DNA of 64,000 bases from Actinomycetales bacterium (GTDB lineage Bacteria; Actinomycetota; Actinomycetes; Actinomycetales; Microbacteriaceae). A program made the translations under genes and the position numbers. Under the pieces are notes generated by a model, which was not told the origin of the DNA, made no database searches, and was given only the letters and a program-made list of their open reading frames with translations. The stretch is from NCBI GenBank assembly GCA_015654475.1, contig JAATGV010000012.1, forward strand, positions 62,001 through 126,000, written 5' to 3'. Below, piece after piece: positions 10,013-18,963 of this stretch (the first letter of the stretch is position 1; every line of letters starts with the position of its first letter).

Positions 10013-10729
10013 CTAGAGTACGTATCCCTGCGCCACGAGCCAAGGCTGAATCTTGATGATCCATGCAGCTATGGTGATCGCGACCAGACCAACCGAAATT
10101 GCACCAACGGATCCCCACAACAGACCGCGTTGCTTGGGAAAACGATACGCCGAATAGACCGCACCAAGAGCAAGACCGATGACGAGACCCCCAACATGGG
10201 CCTCCCACGCAATGCCACTCCAGAAGAATCCCCATACCAGGTTGATCGCAACGATGATGAGGAACTGCGGGTTGTTGATGCCCATCTTGCGCATGATCAC
10301 GATGAAAGCGCCCATCATGGCGAAAATCGCGCCCGAAGCGCCTACTACTGCGGTACCGGGGGTCGCCATCACAGCGACTCCCACGCTGCCGGCAAAGCCG
10401 CCGATCAGAAACAGTGCGGTGAACCGCGCCTTCCCCAGCATCGGCTCAAGAACCATGCCCATCACGTAGAGGGAGTACATGTTGAAAAGAATGTGCAGCA
10501 ACCCGCTGTGGACGAAAACCGCTGTCAGCATCCGCCACGGTTGGGTTTTCGTCAGAAATGGCGCATAGGCGAACTGATTGCTGATCGAAAAACTGGGTGC
10601 GAACCTATCCGTAAGAAATTGCGCAATGAAGATCACCACGCACAACACGATGATGATCCATGTGACCAAGGGAAAACTGGGCCGACGCGCCGCCCACTTG
10701 AGTCGGGTCAACGCCGAGGGGTTCGTCAT
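10013..10729 (-). CDS. Rhomboid-family intramembrane serine protease
   Basis: The 238-residue membrane protein has about six to seven hydrophobic segments. The rhomboid dyad is visible as Ser132 in GASGAIF and His178 in AHVGG, with the HILFN motif (His79, Asn83) on an earlier helix. Rhomboids cleave transmembrane substrates inside the membrane; the substrate here is unknown. The gene lies five bases downstream of the cyclophilin gene on the same strand and is probably cotranscribed with it. Confidence 0.9.
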   Translation of the reverse strand: MTNPSALTRLKWAARRPSFPLVTWIIIVLCVVIFIAQFLTDRFAPSFSISNQFAYAPFLTKTQPWRMLTAVFVHSGLLHILFNMYSLYVMGMVLEPMLGKARFTALFLIGGFAGSVGVAVMATPGTAVVGASGAIFAMMGAFIVIMRKMGINNPQFLIIVAINLVWGFFWSGIAWEAHVGGLVIGLALGAVYSAYRFPKQRGLLWGSVGAISVGLVAITIAAWIIKIQPWLVAQGYVL

Positions 10730-10734
10730 CGAGG

Positions 10735-11274
10735 CTATGCCTTTGTTACAGAAATGGATTCAATGACCACATCTTCGAGCGGACGGTCGCGCTGATCCGT
10801 GGCCACTGCGGCAATCTCATCGATGACCGCTTTCGACGCGTCATCGGCAACTGCACCGAAAATGGTGTGCTTGCCCTGAAGCCATGGGGTCGGGTCTGTC
10901 GTCACAAAGAACTGTGAACCGTTCGTGCCCCTTCCCATCCGCTGGCCAGCGTTGGCCATGGCAAGCAGATACGGCTGCGCGAACGTCAACTCTGAGTTGA
11001 TCTCGTCGTCGAAGTTGTAACCTGGGCCGCCGGTCCCTGTGCCGAGCGGGTCGCCGCCCTGAATCATGAACCCGGGGATGATGCGGTGAAAGATGACACC
11101 TTTGTAAAGCGGTTCCTTCGTTTCAGCACCTGTCTTGGGGTCGGTCCACTCGATCTCACCTGTCGACAGTCCGACGAAGTTCTCGACGGTCTTGGGCGCG
11201 TGGAACCCGTAGAGCTCGACGTTGATATCGCCATGGTTGGTATGGATGGTCGCGGTATGTGTTGATACTGGCAT
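10735..11274 (-). CDS. ppiA: Cyclophilin-type peptidyl-prolyl cis-trans isomerase
   Basis: The 179-residue cyclophilin has no signal peptide and is probably cytoplasmic. Family signatures include FHRIIPGFMIQGGD, GTNGSQFFVTT and WLQGKHTIFG, with the catalytic Arg in FHRI. It catalyses proline isomerisation during protein folding. I chose the ATG at 11274, where the protein begins MPVSTHTATI; an upstream in-frame start at 11292 adds six unlikely residues. Placement between trpG/crgA and the dnaA region is typical of actinobacteria. Confidence 0.92.
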   Translation of the reverse strand: MPVSTHTATIHTNHGDINVELYGFHAPKTVENFVGLSTGEIEWTDPKTGAETKEPLYKGVIFHRIIPGFMIQGGDPLGTGTGGPGYNFDDEINSELTFAQPYLLAMANAGQRMGRGTNGSQFFVTTDPTPWLQGKHTIFGAVADDASKAVIDEIAAVATDQRDRPLEDVVIESISVTKA

Positions 11275-11392
11275 TGTGCCATTCTCGCACAAGGCCGCCA
11301 GGACGCATGGGAGTTTGCCCGAAGCCCAGATGGCTGTTGGTCTTGCGTCGTAGGATGTTTGCTAATGCTTCACTCGCTATGGAGGAGTTGAC

Positions 11393-11908
11393 ATGGTTAA
11401 CAAGGTCGATGTTAAGGAACTGTCGCAGAGCGTCGATGCTCTGATTCAGAAGTATGGAAAGCTTTCCGGCTCTGCCTCGGCCGCCGCAAAGGCAAAGCTG
11501 CTTGGTCGTGCAACCGAGTTGCGCGAGTCGCTCGAGAAGGCCAGCCGGGAGTTGCCTCCTGCTGTTGAGCGAGGGTTTGAGGCCACGAAAGAGGTAGCCA
11601 CAGCCGCGAAGAGCGCTTTCGTGAGCGATGTTGTTCCCATCGCTATCAGCGCATTGGCCACAGCTCTCGACGTCATTAGCGAGAAGTCTTCCCAGGCCAA
11701 GAGCGCATTGAGTGAGCGCGCCGAAGTGATGGTAGAAAAGGTTGCTCCCCCGAAGAAGAAGTCAAAATCGTGGATCGCTTTCGTGGCGGCTCCCGTCGTG
11801 GCCGCCGCAGTCGCTGGCGTGGCGTTCTCTCTGCTTCGTCCGAATGACGAGAACTGGATTCCGGTCGACGAAACGAAGCTGAAGTCAGAGGATTCCTCCG
11901 ACTCATAG
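11393..11908 (+). CDS. Unknown Ala/Lys-rich membrane-anchored protein
   Basis: The 171-residue protein belongs to no family I can name. Residues 1-115 are predicted to be mostly helical and alanine/lysine/glutamate rich, which suggests coiled-coil character. A Lys-rich stretch (KKKSKS) precedes a single transmembrane helix (about 125-148), followed by an acidic C-terminal tail. The GGAGGAG motif six bases before the ATG gives a strong start. A TAGGAT box at 11353-11358 could be its promoter. It stands alone between divergent ppiA and the fructose operon. Confidence 0.75.
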   Translation: MVNKVDVKELSQSVDALIQKYGKLSGSASAAAKAKLLGRATELRESLEKASRELPPAVERGFEATKEVATAAKSAFVSDVVPIAISALATALDVISEKSSQAKSALSERAEVMVEKVAPPKKKSKSWIAFVAAPVVAAAVAGVAFSLLRPNDENWIPVDETKLKSEDSSDS

Positions 11909-11952
11909 TCTGGGGTTTGCGCCTCTTTTTGTTCCTTTTCGCCCGATTCGAT

Positions 11953-12031
11953 TGACTCGGACCCCGTTTTGGTAGTAAAACAACATAAACAGACATTTGT
12001 TTGAGCTTGATCTACCGACAACGGGGTCTTC
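11953..12031 (+). promoter_or_regulatory. Promoter/operator region of the fructose operon
   Basis: Two nested inverted repeats lie before fruR. The outer pair is GACCCCGTT (11960-11968) and AACGGGGTC (12020-12028), a perfect nine-base match. The inner pair is AAACA (11987-11991) and TGTTT (11998-12002). A TTGACT hexamer at 11953 with TAAAAC at 11976 is a possible promoter. DeoR-family regulators usually control their own operon, so these repeats are candidate operators; this is inference. No other feature is seen in the 123-base gap. Confidence 0.5.
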
Positions 12032-12793
12032 ATGTACGCACCAGAGCGCCAAACGCTCATCCTCGCGCGCACGAGAAAAGACGGGCGAGTCGATGTTGCT
12101 ACGATCGCCGACGAACTCGATGTCACCCCCGAGACCATTCGACGCGACCTGACCGTTCTCGAACGCCACGGCAGCATCCGACGCGTGCATGGCGGGGCCA
12201 TTCCCGTCGAGCGTCTGAGCGAGGAACTCCGCGTCGAAGAGCGCCTGCAACGCAACGCGACCGAGAAGCTTGCCATCGCTCAGACCGCACTCACGCTCAT
12301 CCCAGAGACCGGCACGCTTCTCATCGATGCGGGCACCACGACGGCGAGCTTTGCCGCCGCGTTGCCAGTCGGAAGCGTATACACCGTGGTCACCCACTCC
12401 CTTTCGGTCGCCCACGCCTTGGCAGGCAGGCCAGGCATCACCCTTCATCTTCTCGGTGGCACCGTGCGCGAACGCACCCTCGCGGCCGTCGGGGCCACAA
12501 CACTGGATCAGATATCCAAGGTCACGGTCGACTACAGCATCGTGGGAATCAACGGAATAACCCCAGAGTTCGGTCTCAGTACCCCCGACAGCGAAGAGGC
12601 GGCAGTCAAGACCGCAATCATCCGGTCGGCCCGCCAGGTCATTGTGCTAGCCGACCACACCAAGTTCGGCATCAACGATTTCGCCCATGTGGCATCACTC
12701 GACGACGTCGACACCATCGTTACCGACGACGGCGTCGATCGCGAGCTCCTTTCCCGCATCGAAAGCGAAGGCCCCGAGGTCAAAGTCGCATGA
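12032..12793 (+). CDS. fruR: DeoR/GlpR-family transcriptional regulator of the fructose operon
   Basis: The 253-residue regulator has an N-terminal DeoR helix-turn-helix (about 3-58, including VDVATIADEL and VTPETIRRDL) and a C-terminal sugar-phosphate-sensing domain with the GTTTASFAA phosphate loop. It probably represses the operon until fructose 1-phosphate is present, as known for actinobacterial FruR. The ATG at 12032 opens the operon. The stop overlaps the fruK start by four bases. Confidence 0.9.
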   Translation: MYAPERQTLILARTRKDGRVDVATIADELDVTPETIRRDLTVLERHGSIRRVHGGAIPVERLSEELRVEERLQRNATEKLAIAQTALTLIPETGTLLIDAGTTTASFAAALPVGSVYTVVTHSLSVAHALAGRPGITLHLLGGTVRERTLAAVGATTLDQISKVTVDYSIVGINGITPEFGLSTPDSEEAAVKTAIIRSARQVIVLADHTKFGINDFAHVASLDDVDTIVTDDGVDRELLSRIESEGPEVKVA

Positions 12794-13743
12794 TCATTAC
12801 AGTCACCCCCAATCCATCCATCGACGTCGCACTCACCGTCGCGCACCTTGAAGTAGGAGAAGTCAACCGCGCCATTACCGTGCGACGCGATCCCGCAGGC
12901 AAGGGCGTCAATGTGTCGCGGGCGCTCAGCGCGAACGGCGTCGCCACAAGCGCGGTGTTTCCCTCCGACTCCGTCAATGGAACCCAACTGATTCGGCTTC
13001 TCGACGCGGCACAGGTCGATTCGCATCCTGTGCCCATCGAACAGCCGATTCGGCAAAACATCACCATCCTCGATGACCGCGGCACCACCAAGGTGAACGA
13101 GAGTGGTCCCCAGCTCTCCGAGGCCGAACTGAACGCTCTCACTGACGCGGTGATAAGCAATCTCGACACTCACCCTCGATGGCTCGTCGTCGCCGGTTCA
13201 CTTCCCCCAGGGCTGAACGAAAGCTGGCTTGTCACTATCGGCAAAGCCGCCCAGGACCGGAAAGTGCCATTCGCGGTCGACATTTCGGGAGACTCGCTTG
13301 CCGCAGTGGTTCGCAGCGGCGTGGCCACCGTGATCAAGCCCAACGACGACGAACTGACGGAGCTTCTCGGGCACCCGCTGAAGACCGTTGGAGACGTCGT
13401 CGACGGGGTTCGCACGATTCTTTTCACCCCAGGGGCACACGCTCTCGTCAGCCTCGGCTCACACGGAGCTCTTCTCGTCACCCAAGACGCATCGTGGTGG
13501 GCCGGAACCGCACCACGAACGGCCGTAAGTACGGTCGGCGCAGGCGATTCGACACTCGCCGGATACCTCAGCATCAACACGCCTGACCTCGCTACCCGCC
13601 TTGTCACTGGTGTCGCATGGGGAGCCGCCGCGGTAACCCTGCCCGGCACCGTCGTGCCAACACCTGATGTCATCAACACCGACGACGTCAACCTCATCAT
13701 CAACCCAGAGCCAACAACCGTGATCGGAGAACTTACCGCATGA
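12790..13743 (+). CDS. fruK: 1-phosphofructokinase
   Basis: The 317-residue PfkB-family kinase begins MIITVTPNPSID, a typical 1-phosphofructokinase N-terminus. It has the ribokinase signature AGKGVNVSRAL and the catalytic-base motif VGAGDSTLAGY near the C-terminus. It phosphorylates fructose 1-phosphate, the product of the neighbouring PTS transporter, to fructose 1,6-bisphosphate in the cytoplasm. The ATG at 12790 gives a four-base overlap with fruR. The same frame is open across the whole of fruR, but that upstream part is an overlap artefact. Confidence 0.94.
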   Translation: MIITVTPNPSIDVALTVAHLEVGEVNRAITVRRDPAGKGVNVSRALSANGVATSAVFPSDSVNGTQLIRLLDAAQVDSHPVPIEQPIRQNITILDDRGTTKVNESGPQLSEAELNALTDAVISNLDTHPRWLVVAGSLPPGLNESWLVTIGKAAQDRKVPFAVDISGDSLAAVVRSGVATVIKPNDDELTELLGHPLKTVGDVVDGVRTILFTPGAHALVSLGSHGALLVTQDASWWAGTAPRTAVSTVGAGDSTLAGYLSINTPDLATRLVTGVAWGAAAVTLPGTVVPTPDVINTDDVNLIINPEPTTVIGELTA

Positions 13744-14198
13744 CAACCACACCACTAGTGCTTCCAGAACTCGTTATTCGTGGCCTAAGCGCGACAGACA
13801 AGGTGGATGCGACCCACCAGCTCGCGGAACGCCTCTATGCAGCAGGCCGCGTCACCGACCTCGACGGATTCCTTGCGGACGTCGCGGCCCGCGAGACCCA
13901 GATGTCCACCGGATTGCCCGGCGGCATCGGAATCCCCCATTGCAGGTCAGCTTTCGTCACGGAGCCGAGCGTCGCTGTCGGCCTCGCTCCCGCCGGTGTC
14001 GACTTCGGTGCACCCGACGGCCCCGCAACGCTGATCTTCCTCATTGCAGCGCCGGACGGAGAGGATCAGGCACACCTCGCGATCCTCGCCTCTCTCGCGC
14101 GCAAACTCATCCATACCGAATTCAGAGAGTCACTTATCAGTGCGGATAGCGATTCGCTCGTATCCACCATCATCAATACGGAGGTAGCACCCAAATGA
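13740..14198 (+). CDS. PTS fructose-specific EIIA component
   Basis: The 152-residue EIIA of the mannitol/fructose type carries the phosphoryl-accepting His67 in GGIGIPHCRS. It takes a phosphate from HPr and passes it to the EIIB domain of the next gene. Separate EIIA and EIIBC polypeptides, rather than one fused FruA, are encoded here. Both gene borders are ATGA overlaps. Confidence 0.92.
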   Translation: MTTTPLVLPELVIRGLSATDKVDATHQLAERLYAAGRVTDLDGFLADVAARETQMSTGLPGGIGIPHCRSAFVTEPSVAVGLAPAGVDFGAPDGPATLIFLIAAPDGEDQAHLAILASLARKLIHTEFRESLISADSDSLVSTIINTEVAPK

Positions 14199-15745
14199 AA
14201 ATTGTTGCCGTAACGTCCTGCATATCAGGAATTGCACACACCTACATGGCCGCGGAGGCGCTCGAAGAGGCAGCCAAGAAGGCCGGCGTCGAGATCCGGG
14301 TCGAGACTCAGGGTTCGGCCGGTACCACGCCTATCGAGGCAGACTTCCTCGCTGATGCGGATGCGGCCGTCTTCGCGCACGAACTTCAGGTGAAGGATCG
14401 TGAGCGGTTCGCCGGTCTGCCCACCGTAGACGTACCGGTATCTGATGCGATCTCAGGTGCTGACGCGCTGGTTGCCAAGGCAATCGCTGAAGCGACGGAG
14501 CAGCAGAAGAGCGGAGCAAAGCGCTCTGGCGCAGCCGCTGCGAGCGCACCAAGCGCCGAGGCGAGCGCAACAAAGCCCAGCGCAGGCAAGTCCATCATGA
14601 ACAAGCTGATGACCGGCGTATCGTATATGATTCCGTTCGTTGCTGCCGGCGGTATTCTCATCGCCATCGGTTTCCTTCTCGGCGGATATCTCGTCATGAA
14701 TCACTACAGCATCGACGGCTTGAACGATATCCCCACGCTTTGGGCAAACTTCAATTTCGGTGACATCACCTGGTGGGGCGCACTCGCGTTCTGGACCGGC
14801 AAAGCCGCCTTCGCGTTCCTCGTACCAGTCTTGGCAGGTTACATCGCCTACGCGATCGCTGATCGACCCGGACTAGCCCCAGGCTTCGTCGGTGGCTCGA
14901 TTGCCGTCACTATCGGCGCAGGCTTCCTCGGTGGCATCGCTGCCGGCTTCATCGGTGGCTATGCCGCATACTGGATCGCCCGTATCAAGTTGCCTCGCGC
15001 GATCGACGCCCTCAAGCCGGTTGTGATCATCCCACTTATCGCGTCGATTGTGACTGGATTCTTGATGTTCACGGTCGTTGGTGCGCCCGTATCGCTTCTG
15101 ATGACGGCACTGAACGATTGGCTGAGCTCCTTCGGTAGTGGAAACCTTCTGATTCTCGGCCTCGTGCTCGGCGCGATGATGGGACTCGACCTTGGTGGTC
15201 CGGTCAACAAGGTCGCCTACCTGTTCGCCACTACCGGTCTTGACGCCGGAATCACGGCCCTGCAGGCGCAGTCAGGCCAGGATCCATCCTCGATTCCTCA
15301 GCTCGTCATCATGGCCGCGGTCATGGCCGCCGGCATGACGCCGCCGCTAGGAATTGCTCTCGCGACCGTGCTTCAGAAGAACAAGTTCTCCAAAGCCGAA
15401 CGCGATAACGGCAAGGCGGCATGGCTGCTTGGTGCGTCGTTCATCTCTGAGGGAGCGATCCCCTTTGCAGCCGCTGACCCGCTGCGCATCTTGCCAGCCA
15501 CCATCATCGGTTCGGCTGTTACAGGTGGCCTGGTCGGAATCTTCGGCGCAAGCCTCACCGCCCCGCACGGCGGAATCTGGGTCATCGGCCTGATCGGTCA
15601 TCCGTGGCTGTTCCTGTTGGCGGTCATCATCGGAACCCTCGTGACCGGCGCCGTCGTAGTTGCGGCGAAAAACATCGGCGCTGCGGCGAAGTCCAACTCA
15701 GCCGCGACTACGCCGAGCTCAGCGGACGAGCTCTTAGCTAGCTGA
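14195..15745 (+). CDS. fruA: PTS fructose-specific EIIBC transporter
   Basis: The 516-residue protein has an N-terminal EIIB domain (about 1-100) with phospho-accepting Cys9 and the SGIAHTYMAAEAL motif. An Ala/Ser-rich linker and a polytopic EIIC domain (about 130-500) with eight or more hydrophobic segments follow, including the conserved GLDLGGPVNK and PFAAADP motifs. It imports fructose as fructose 1-phosphate, which FruK then uses. It is the last gene of the operon. Confidence 0.94.
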   Translation: MKIVAVTSCISGIAHTYMAAEALEEAAKKAGVEIRVETQGSAGTTPIEADFLADADAAVFAHELQVKDRERFAGLPTVDVPVSDAISGADALVAKAIAEATEQQKSGAKRSGAAAASAPSAEASATKPSAGKSIMNKLMTGVSYMIPFVAAGGILIAIGFLLGGYLVMNHYSIDGLNDIPTLWANFNFGDITWWGALAFWTGKAAFAFLVPVLAGYIAYAIADRPGLAPGFVGGSIAVTIGAGFLGGIAAGFIGGYAAYWIARIKLPRAIDALKPVVIIPLIASIVTGFLMFTVVGAPVSLLMTALNDWLSSFGSGNLLILGLVLGAMMGLDLGGPVNKVAYLFATTGLDAGITALQAQSGQDPSSIPQLVIMAAVMAAGMTPPLGIALATVLQKNKFSKAERDNGKAAWLLGASFISEGAIPFAAADPLRILPATIIGSAVTGGLVGIFGASLTAPHGGIWVIGLIGHPWLFLLAVIIGTLVTGAVVVAAKNIGAAAKSNSAATTPSSADELLAS

Positions 15746-15762
15746 ACAGAGCGGGCGCCTTG

Positions 15763-15817
15763 AACAGAGGGCGTGCATCCGGGCTTACGAGTGTCGGTTG
15801 CGCGCCCTCTGTTTTCG
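15763..15817 (+). terminator. Terminator of the fructose operon
   Basis: An 11-base perfect stem, AACAGAGGGCG (15763-15773) with CGCCCTCTGTT (15803-15813), encloses a 29-base loop and runs into TTTTC. It lies 18 bases after the fruA stop. Confidence 0.7.
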
Positions 15818-15886
15818 TGCGCACGTGCCGCGCGCATTCGTACAAGCTGACCAACACCAATACCGGATGTACGTTGAAGCGGCAGA

Positions 15887-17017
15887 ATGAGTGATGTGAC
15901 TCGCATCCTGATCGCCCCAGACAGCTTCAAGGAAAGCTTGCCCGCTTATGACGTGTGTGCAGCCATCTCCGCGGGCGTGCGATCGGCTTGTTCCGACGTC
16001 CAGATCGACTGCGCGCCGATGGCTGATGGTGGCGAAGGAACTCTCTCCGCCATTCGTTTGGCCTACCCTTCCGCGGTCACGAGAACAAAGCGGGTCACTG
16101 GTCCCTCTGGCATTCCGGTAGACGCTGAATGGTTGGAGATCCGTGAAGTTGCGTCACCCGACGTCCACACGGCCGTCATCGAGCTCGCCAAGTCATCGGG
16201 AATTGAGTTGCTGCATGGAGCTCATTCACCATGGGATGCCGGCACGTTCGGCTTCGGTGAACTCATCGCTGCGGCTCTCGATGCCGGCGCAACGCGCCTT
16301 ATCCTCACCATCGGATCGAGCGCCTCTACCGATGGCGGGATCGGCATGCTACAAGCCCTCGGCGCACAATGTCTTGATTCGTCTGGACACCCCGTTGAAT
16401 CCGGGCTGCGCGGGCTCATGAATGTGCGCTCCATAGACATCTCTAGATTGCGCCCTGCGCCTGCCGACGGCGTGCTGGTACTGACCGACGTCATCAACCC
16501 GCTTGTCGGAGCGCAAGGATCCGCAGCTGTCTACGGGCCACAGAAGGGGTTGCCTTCCGACGCGATTGGCATCGCCGACGTAGCGCTTGCGCATTGGGCA
16601 CGCCTCATCGGTGTGGATGCGGCCGCTGTAGGGTCCGGAGCGGCCGGAGGAACCGGCGCGGCTCTACTGGCCTGGGGAGCGCAGCTTACGCCCGGGGCTG
16701 AGGTGGTCGCTGATCTTGTCGGGCTAAGACAGCGGATGGCTAGTGCGGACCTCGTGGTTACGGGAGAGGGTCAGTTCGATCGCCAATCGCAGTCGGGCAA
16801 GGTCTGCGCGACGGTTGCCAAAATGGCTCATGAGGCAGGCATTCCCATCGCTCTGATTGCGGGACGGATCGACACAGATGTAAGCGGCTTTGTTGCCTCT
16901 CAGAGCCTCATTGCCCTAGCTGGAACACAAGACCGGGCCATAACCGACGCCGCGCATTGGGTTTTCCGTGCAGCCGAATCCATCACCGGCCGACTCGTCG
17001 CGGCAGGAATGATCTGA
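15887..17017 (+). CDS. glxK: Glycerate kinase (GlxK type)
   Basis: The 376-residue protein has the class I glycerate kinase signatures IAPDSFKESL at the N-terminus, PMADGGEGT, GSSASTDGGIGM and VTGEGQFDRQS. It phosphorylates D-glycerate, usually to 2-phosphoglycerate, feeding lower glycolysis. It stands alone after the fructose operon terminator and is convergent with parB. I used the ATG at 15887; no strong ribosome binding site is visible, so the start could be slightly internal. Confidence 0.9.
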   Translation: MSDVTRILIAPDSFKESLPAYDVCAAISAGVRSACSDVQIDCAPMADGGEGTLSAIRLAYPSAVTRTKRVTGPSGIPVDAEWLEIREVASPDVHTAVIELAKSSGIELLHGAHSPWDAGTFGFGELIAAALDAGATRLILTIGSSASTDGGIGMLQALGAQCLDSSGHPVESGLRGLMNVRSIDISRLRPAPADGVLVLTDVINPLVGAQGSAAVYGPQKGLPSDAIGIADVALAHWARLIGVDAAAVGSGAAGGTGAALLAWGAQLTPGAEVVADLVGLRQRMASADLVVTGEGQFDRQSQSGKVCATVAKMAHEAGIPIALIAGRIDTDVSGFVASQSLIALAGTQDRAITDAAHWVFRAAESITGRLVAAGMI

Positions 17018-17078
17018 CGACCACCATCGACTCAGACACCAGCGCCGACTCAATGCGGGATGAGTCTCTTCGACACAT

Positions 17079-17112
17079 GCACTTTCGCGAGATCGCGGAA
17101 GTGCGGGTATTT
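17079..17112 (+). terminator. Hairpin terminator between glxK and parB
   Basis: GCACTTTCGCGA (17079-17090) pairs with TCGCGGAAGTGC (17093-17104) with one G-T wobble, followed by GGGTATTTT. It sits between convergent genes and ends with a T-rich tail on the + strand. It most likely terminates glxK transcription. Confidence 0.65.
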
Positions 17113-17122
17113 TGATCGCCCC

Positions 17123-18073
17123 TCAGTATCCTTCGTGCCCGAGTTCGCCAAGAATCCTGTTCAAGTCTGCAATGGTCGCGAAATCCACGACGAGCTGCCC
17201 CTTCTTAGCGCCTAAGCTAATGCGCACCCTCGTATTGAGCCGTTCTTCGAGTGACTGCTCTATCTCCGCGAGGCGGCCTCGCTGGTTGCCGGCTACCGGT
17301 TTGCGACGTTTGGACTCCTTTGTCGAACCACTCGCAATCAGGGCCTCAGTAGCACGCACCGACAACCCCTCGTTGACCACTCTATTTGCCGCCTTCTCCA
17401 TCGCTGCGGCATCTCCAGCACCGAGGATCGCCCGCGCATGCCCAGACGTCAACACGCCAGCGGCAACCTTGGTCTGAACCGTGGTCGGCAGCTTCAATAA
17501 CCTCAATGTGTTCGTCACCTGAGGCCGTGACCGACCGATTCTGTCGGCTAGTTGCTCCTGAGTAATGGAGAAGTCCTCAAGAAGCTGTTGGTAGGCGCTC
17601 GCCTCTTCGAGTGGGTTCAGATCGGACCGGTGCAAGTTCTCAAGGAGGGCGTCTCGCAGGAGGTCTTCGTCTGCAGTGTTCTTTATGATTGCCGGAATGG
17701 TCGCGAGCCCGGCCGCTTTCGCTGCCCGCAGCCGACGCTCCCCCATGATGAGCTCATAGCCACCGCCAGCCCTAGGACGAACCACAATAGGCTGCAAGAC
17801 CCCGAATTCACTGACGGAATGGATCAGCTCTGCAAGATCCTTTTCGTCGAACACACTGCGCGGCTGCTGCGGGTTAGGGCTGATATCTGCGGGAACAAGC
17901 TCGGCCAGCGCGAGACCCGGAATAGGAGCCGGGGCCGCCGCAGTGCCACCAAAGAACACATCGGTAGGCACCGACTGCCTACCTGAGGAGCGCGCTGGTT
18001 CAATAGTCTCCGATGTGGGGATGAGCGCGCTGATGCCGCGGCCAAGTCCGCCCTTGCGTGTAGCCATCGTCAA
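17123..18073 (-). CDS. parB: Chromosome partitioning protein ParB
   Basis: The 316-residue ParB has an N-terminal segment with the KGGLGRGISALIP ParA-contact motif. The CTP-binding/ParB N domain follows with ELVPADISPNPQQPR and GERRLRAAK. A helix-turn-helix region (ITQEQLADRIGRSRPQVTN) and a C-terminal dimerisation domain complete it. It loads on parS sites, two of which lie upstream, and spreads to organise origin segregation. Its start overlaps the parA stop by four bases. Confidence 0.95.
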   Translation of the reverse strand: MTMATRKGGLGRGISALIPTSETIEPARSSGRQSVPTDVFFGGTAAAPAPIPGLALAELVPADISPNPQQPRSVFDEKDLAELIHSVSEFGVLQPIVVRPRAGGGYELIMGERRLRAAKAAGLATIPAIIKNTADEDLLRDALLENLHRSDLNPLEEASAYQQLLEDFSITQEQLADRIGRSRPQVTNTLRLLKLPTTVQTKVAAGVLTSGHARAILGAGDAAAMEKAANRVVNEGLSVRATEALIASGSTKESKRRKPVAGNQRGRLAEIEQSLEERLNTRVRISLGAKKGQLVVDFATIADLNRILGELGHEGY

Positions 18074-18963
18074 TTACCTTTCCGTGCAATTTCGAGTGCC
18101 GACTCCCGGTAGGCGAGCGCTCCCGTCGAACCTGGGTCATAAGCGATCACGCTCTGCCCGTAACTCGGTGCTTCAGAAACACGCACGGCCCGGGGAATCG
18201 CAGTCGTAAGCGTCTGTGTCGGGAAGTGCTCGCGCACTTGTGCCGCCACTTCGGAGGCGAGCCGAGTACGTGAATCGTACATCGTCAAAAGAATGGTGCT
18301 GAGGGTGAGCTCTGGGTTGAGATGCTGCTTGATGCGATCGATGTTCGCGAGCAACTGGCTCAGCCCCTCCAGCGCGTAGTACTCGCACTGGATCGGAATC
18401 AGTACTTCGCGTGCGGCAACGAACGCATTCACAGTAAGCAGACCCAGGCTCGGAGGGCAGTCGATAAAGATGTAGTCGATCGGCTCATCTCGAGCTTGGA
18501 GGTAGGCGTCGATGGAGCGCAGTAGCCGGTGTTCTCGAGCAGGAAGAGAGACCAGTTCTATCTCAGCTCCAGCGAGGTCGAGGTTCGCAGGTGCACTTAA
18601 CAGCCGAGCATCCTCAGCGGAGGGAACGACGATCTTATCCAGCGGAACATCGTTCACAAGAGCATCGTAGATACTCAGTCGATCGTTTCTGTTCTCAATT
18701 CCTAGCGCGGTCGTCGCGTTTCCCTGTGGATCAAGATCGATAACGAGCACGGCAAGCCCCGCCTTGGAGAGAGCTGCAGCAAGATTTACCGTCGACGTGG
18801 TCTTGCCCACCCCACCCTTCTGGTTGGTTACCGTAAAAATGCGGGTGGATCGAGGCCGTGGAAAGTGGGCTGCGTCGAGTCGTGCACGCCGCTGAGAGTT
18901 CTGCGTCAACTCGTTTGCCAACGGAGTCGTGTTGTCGAACGGGAATTGTTCCACGTGAAACAT
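18070..18963 (-). CDS. parA: Chromosome partitioning ATPase ParA
   Basis: The 297-residue deviant Walker A ATPase has KGGVGKTTS after an approximately 45-residue N-terminal extension, and a Walker B DCPPSLG. It forms ATP-dependent DNA-bound gradients that move ParB-parS complexes. The start codon lies inside a parS site, so the protein begins MFHVEQ. The A of the start codon is shared with the rsmG stop (TGATG). Confidence 0.94.
   Translation of the reverse strand: MFHVEQFPFDNTTPLANELTQNSQRRARLDAAHFPRPRSTRIFTVTNQKGGVGKTTSTVNLAAALSKAGLAVLVIDLDPQGNATTALGIENRNDRLSIYDALVNDVPLDKIVVPSAEDARLLSAPANLDLAGAEIELVSLPAREHRLLRSIDAYLQARDEPIDYIFIDCPPSLGLLTVNAFVAAREVLIPIQCEYYALEGLSQLLANIDRIKQHLNPELTLSTILLTMYDSRTRLASEVAAQVREHFPTQTLTTAIPRAVRVSEAPSYGQSVIAYDPGSTGALAYRESALEIARKGN
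18947..18962. promoter_or_regulatory. parS site at the parA start
   Basis: TGTTCCACGTGAAACA matches the parS consensus TGTTTCACGTGAAACA with one change. It covers the parA start codon region, so ParB binding here could also affect parA expression. Confidence 0.9.

Noticed and set aside
12001-13743. A 580-codon open frame across fruR and fruK
   Set aside because: Its first 260 codons are the alternate frame of fruR and give an Arg/His-rich, low-quality protein. The real fruK start is the ATG at 12790.
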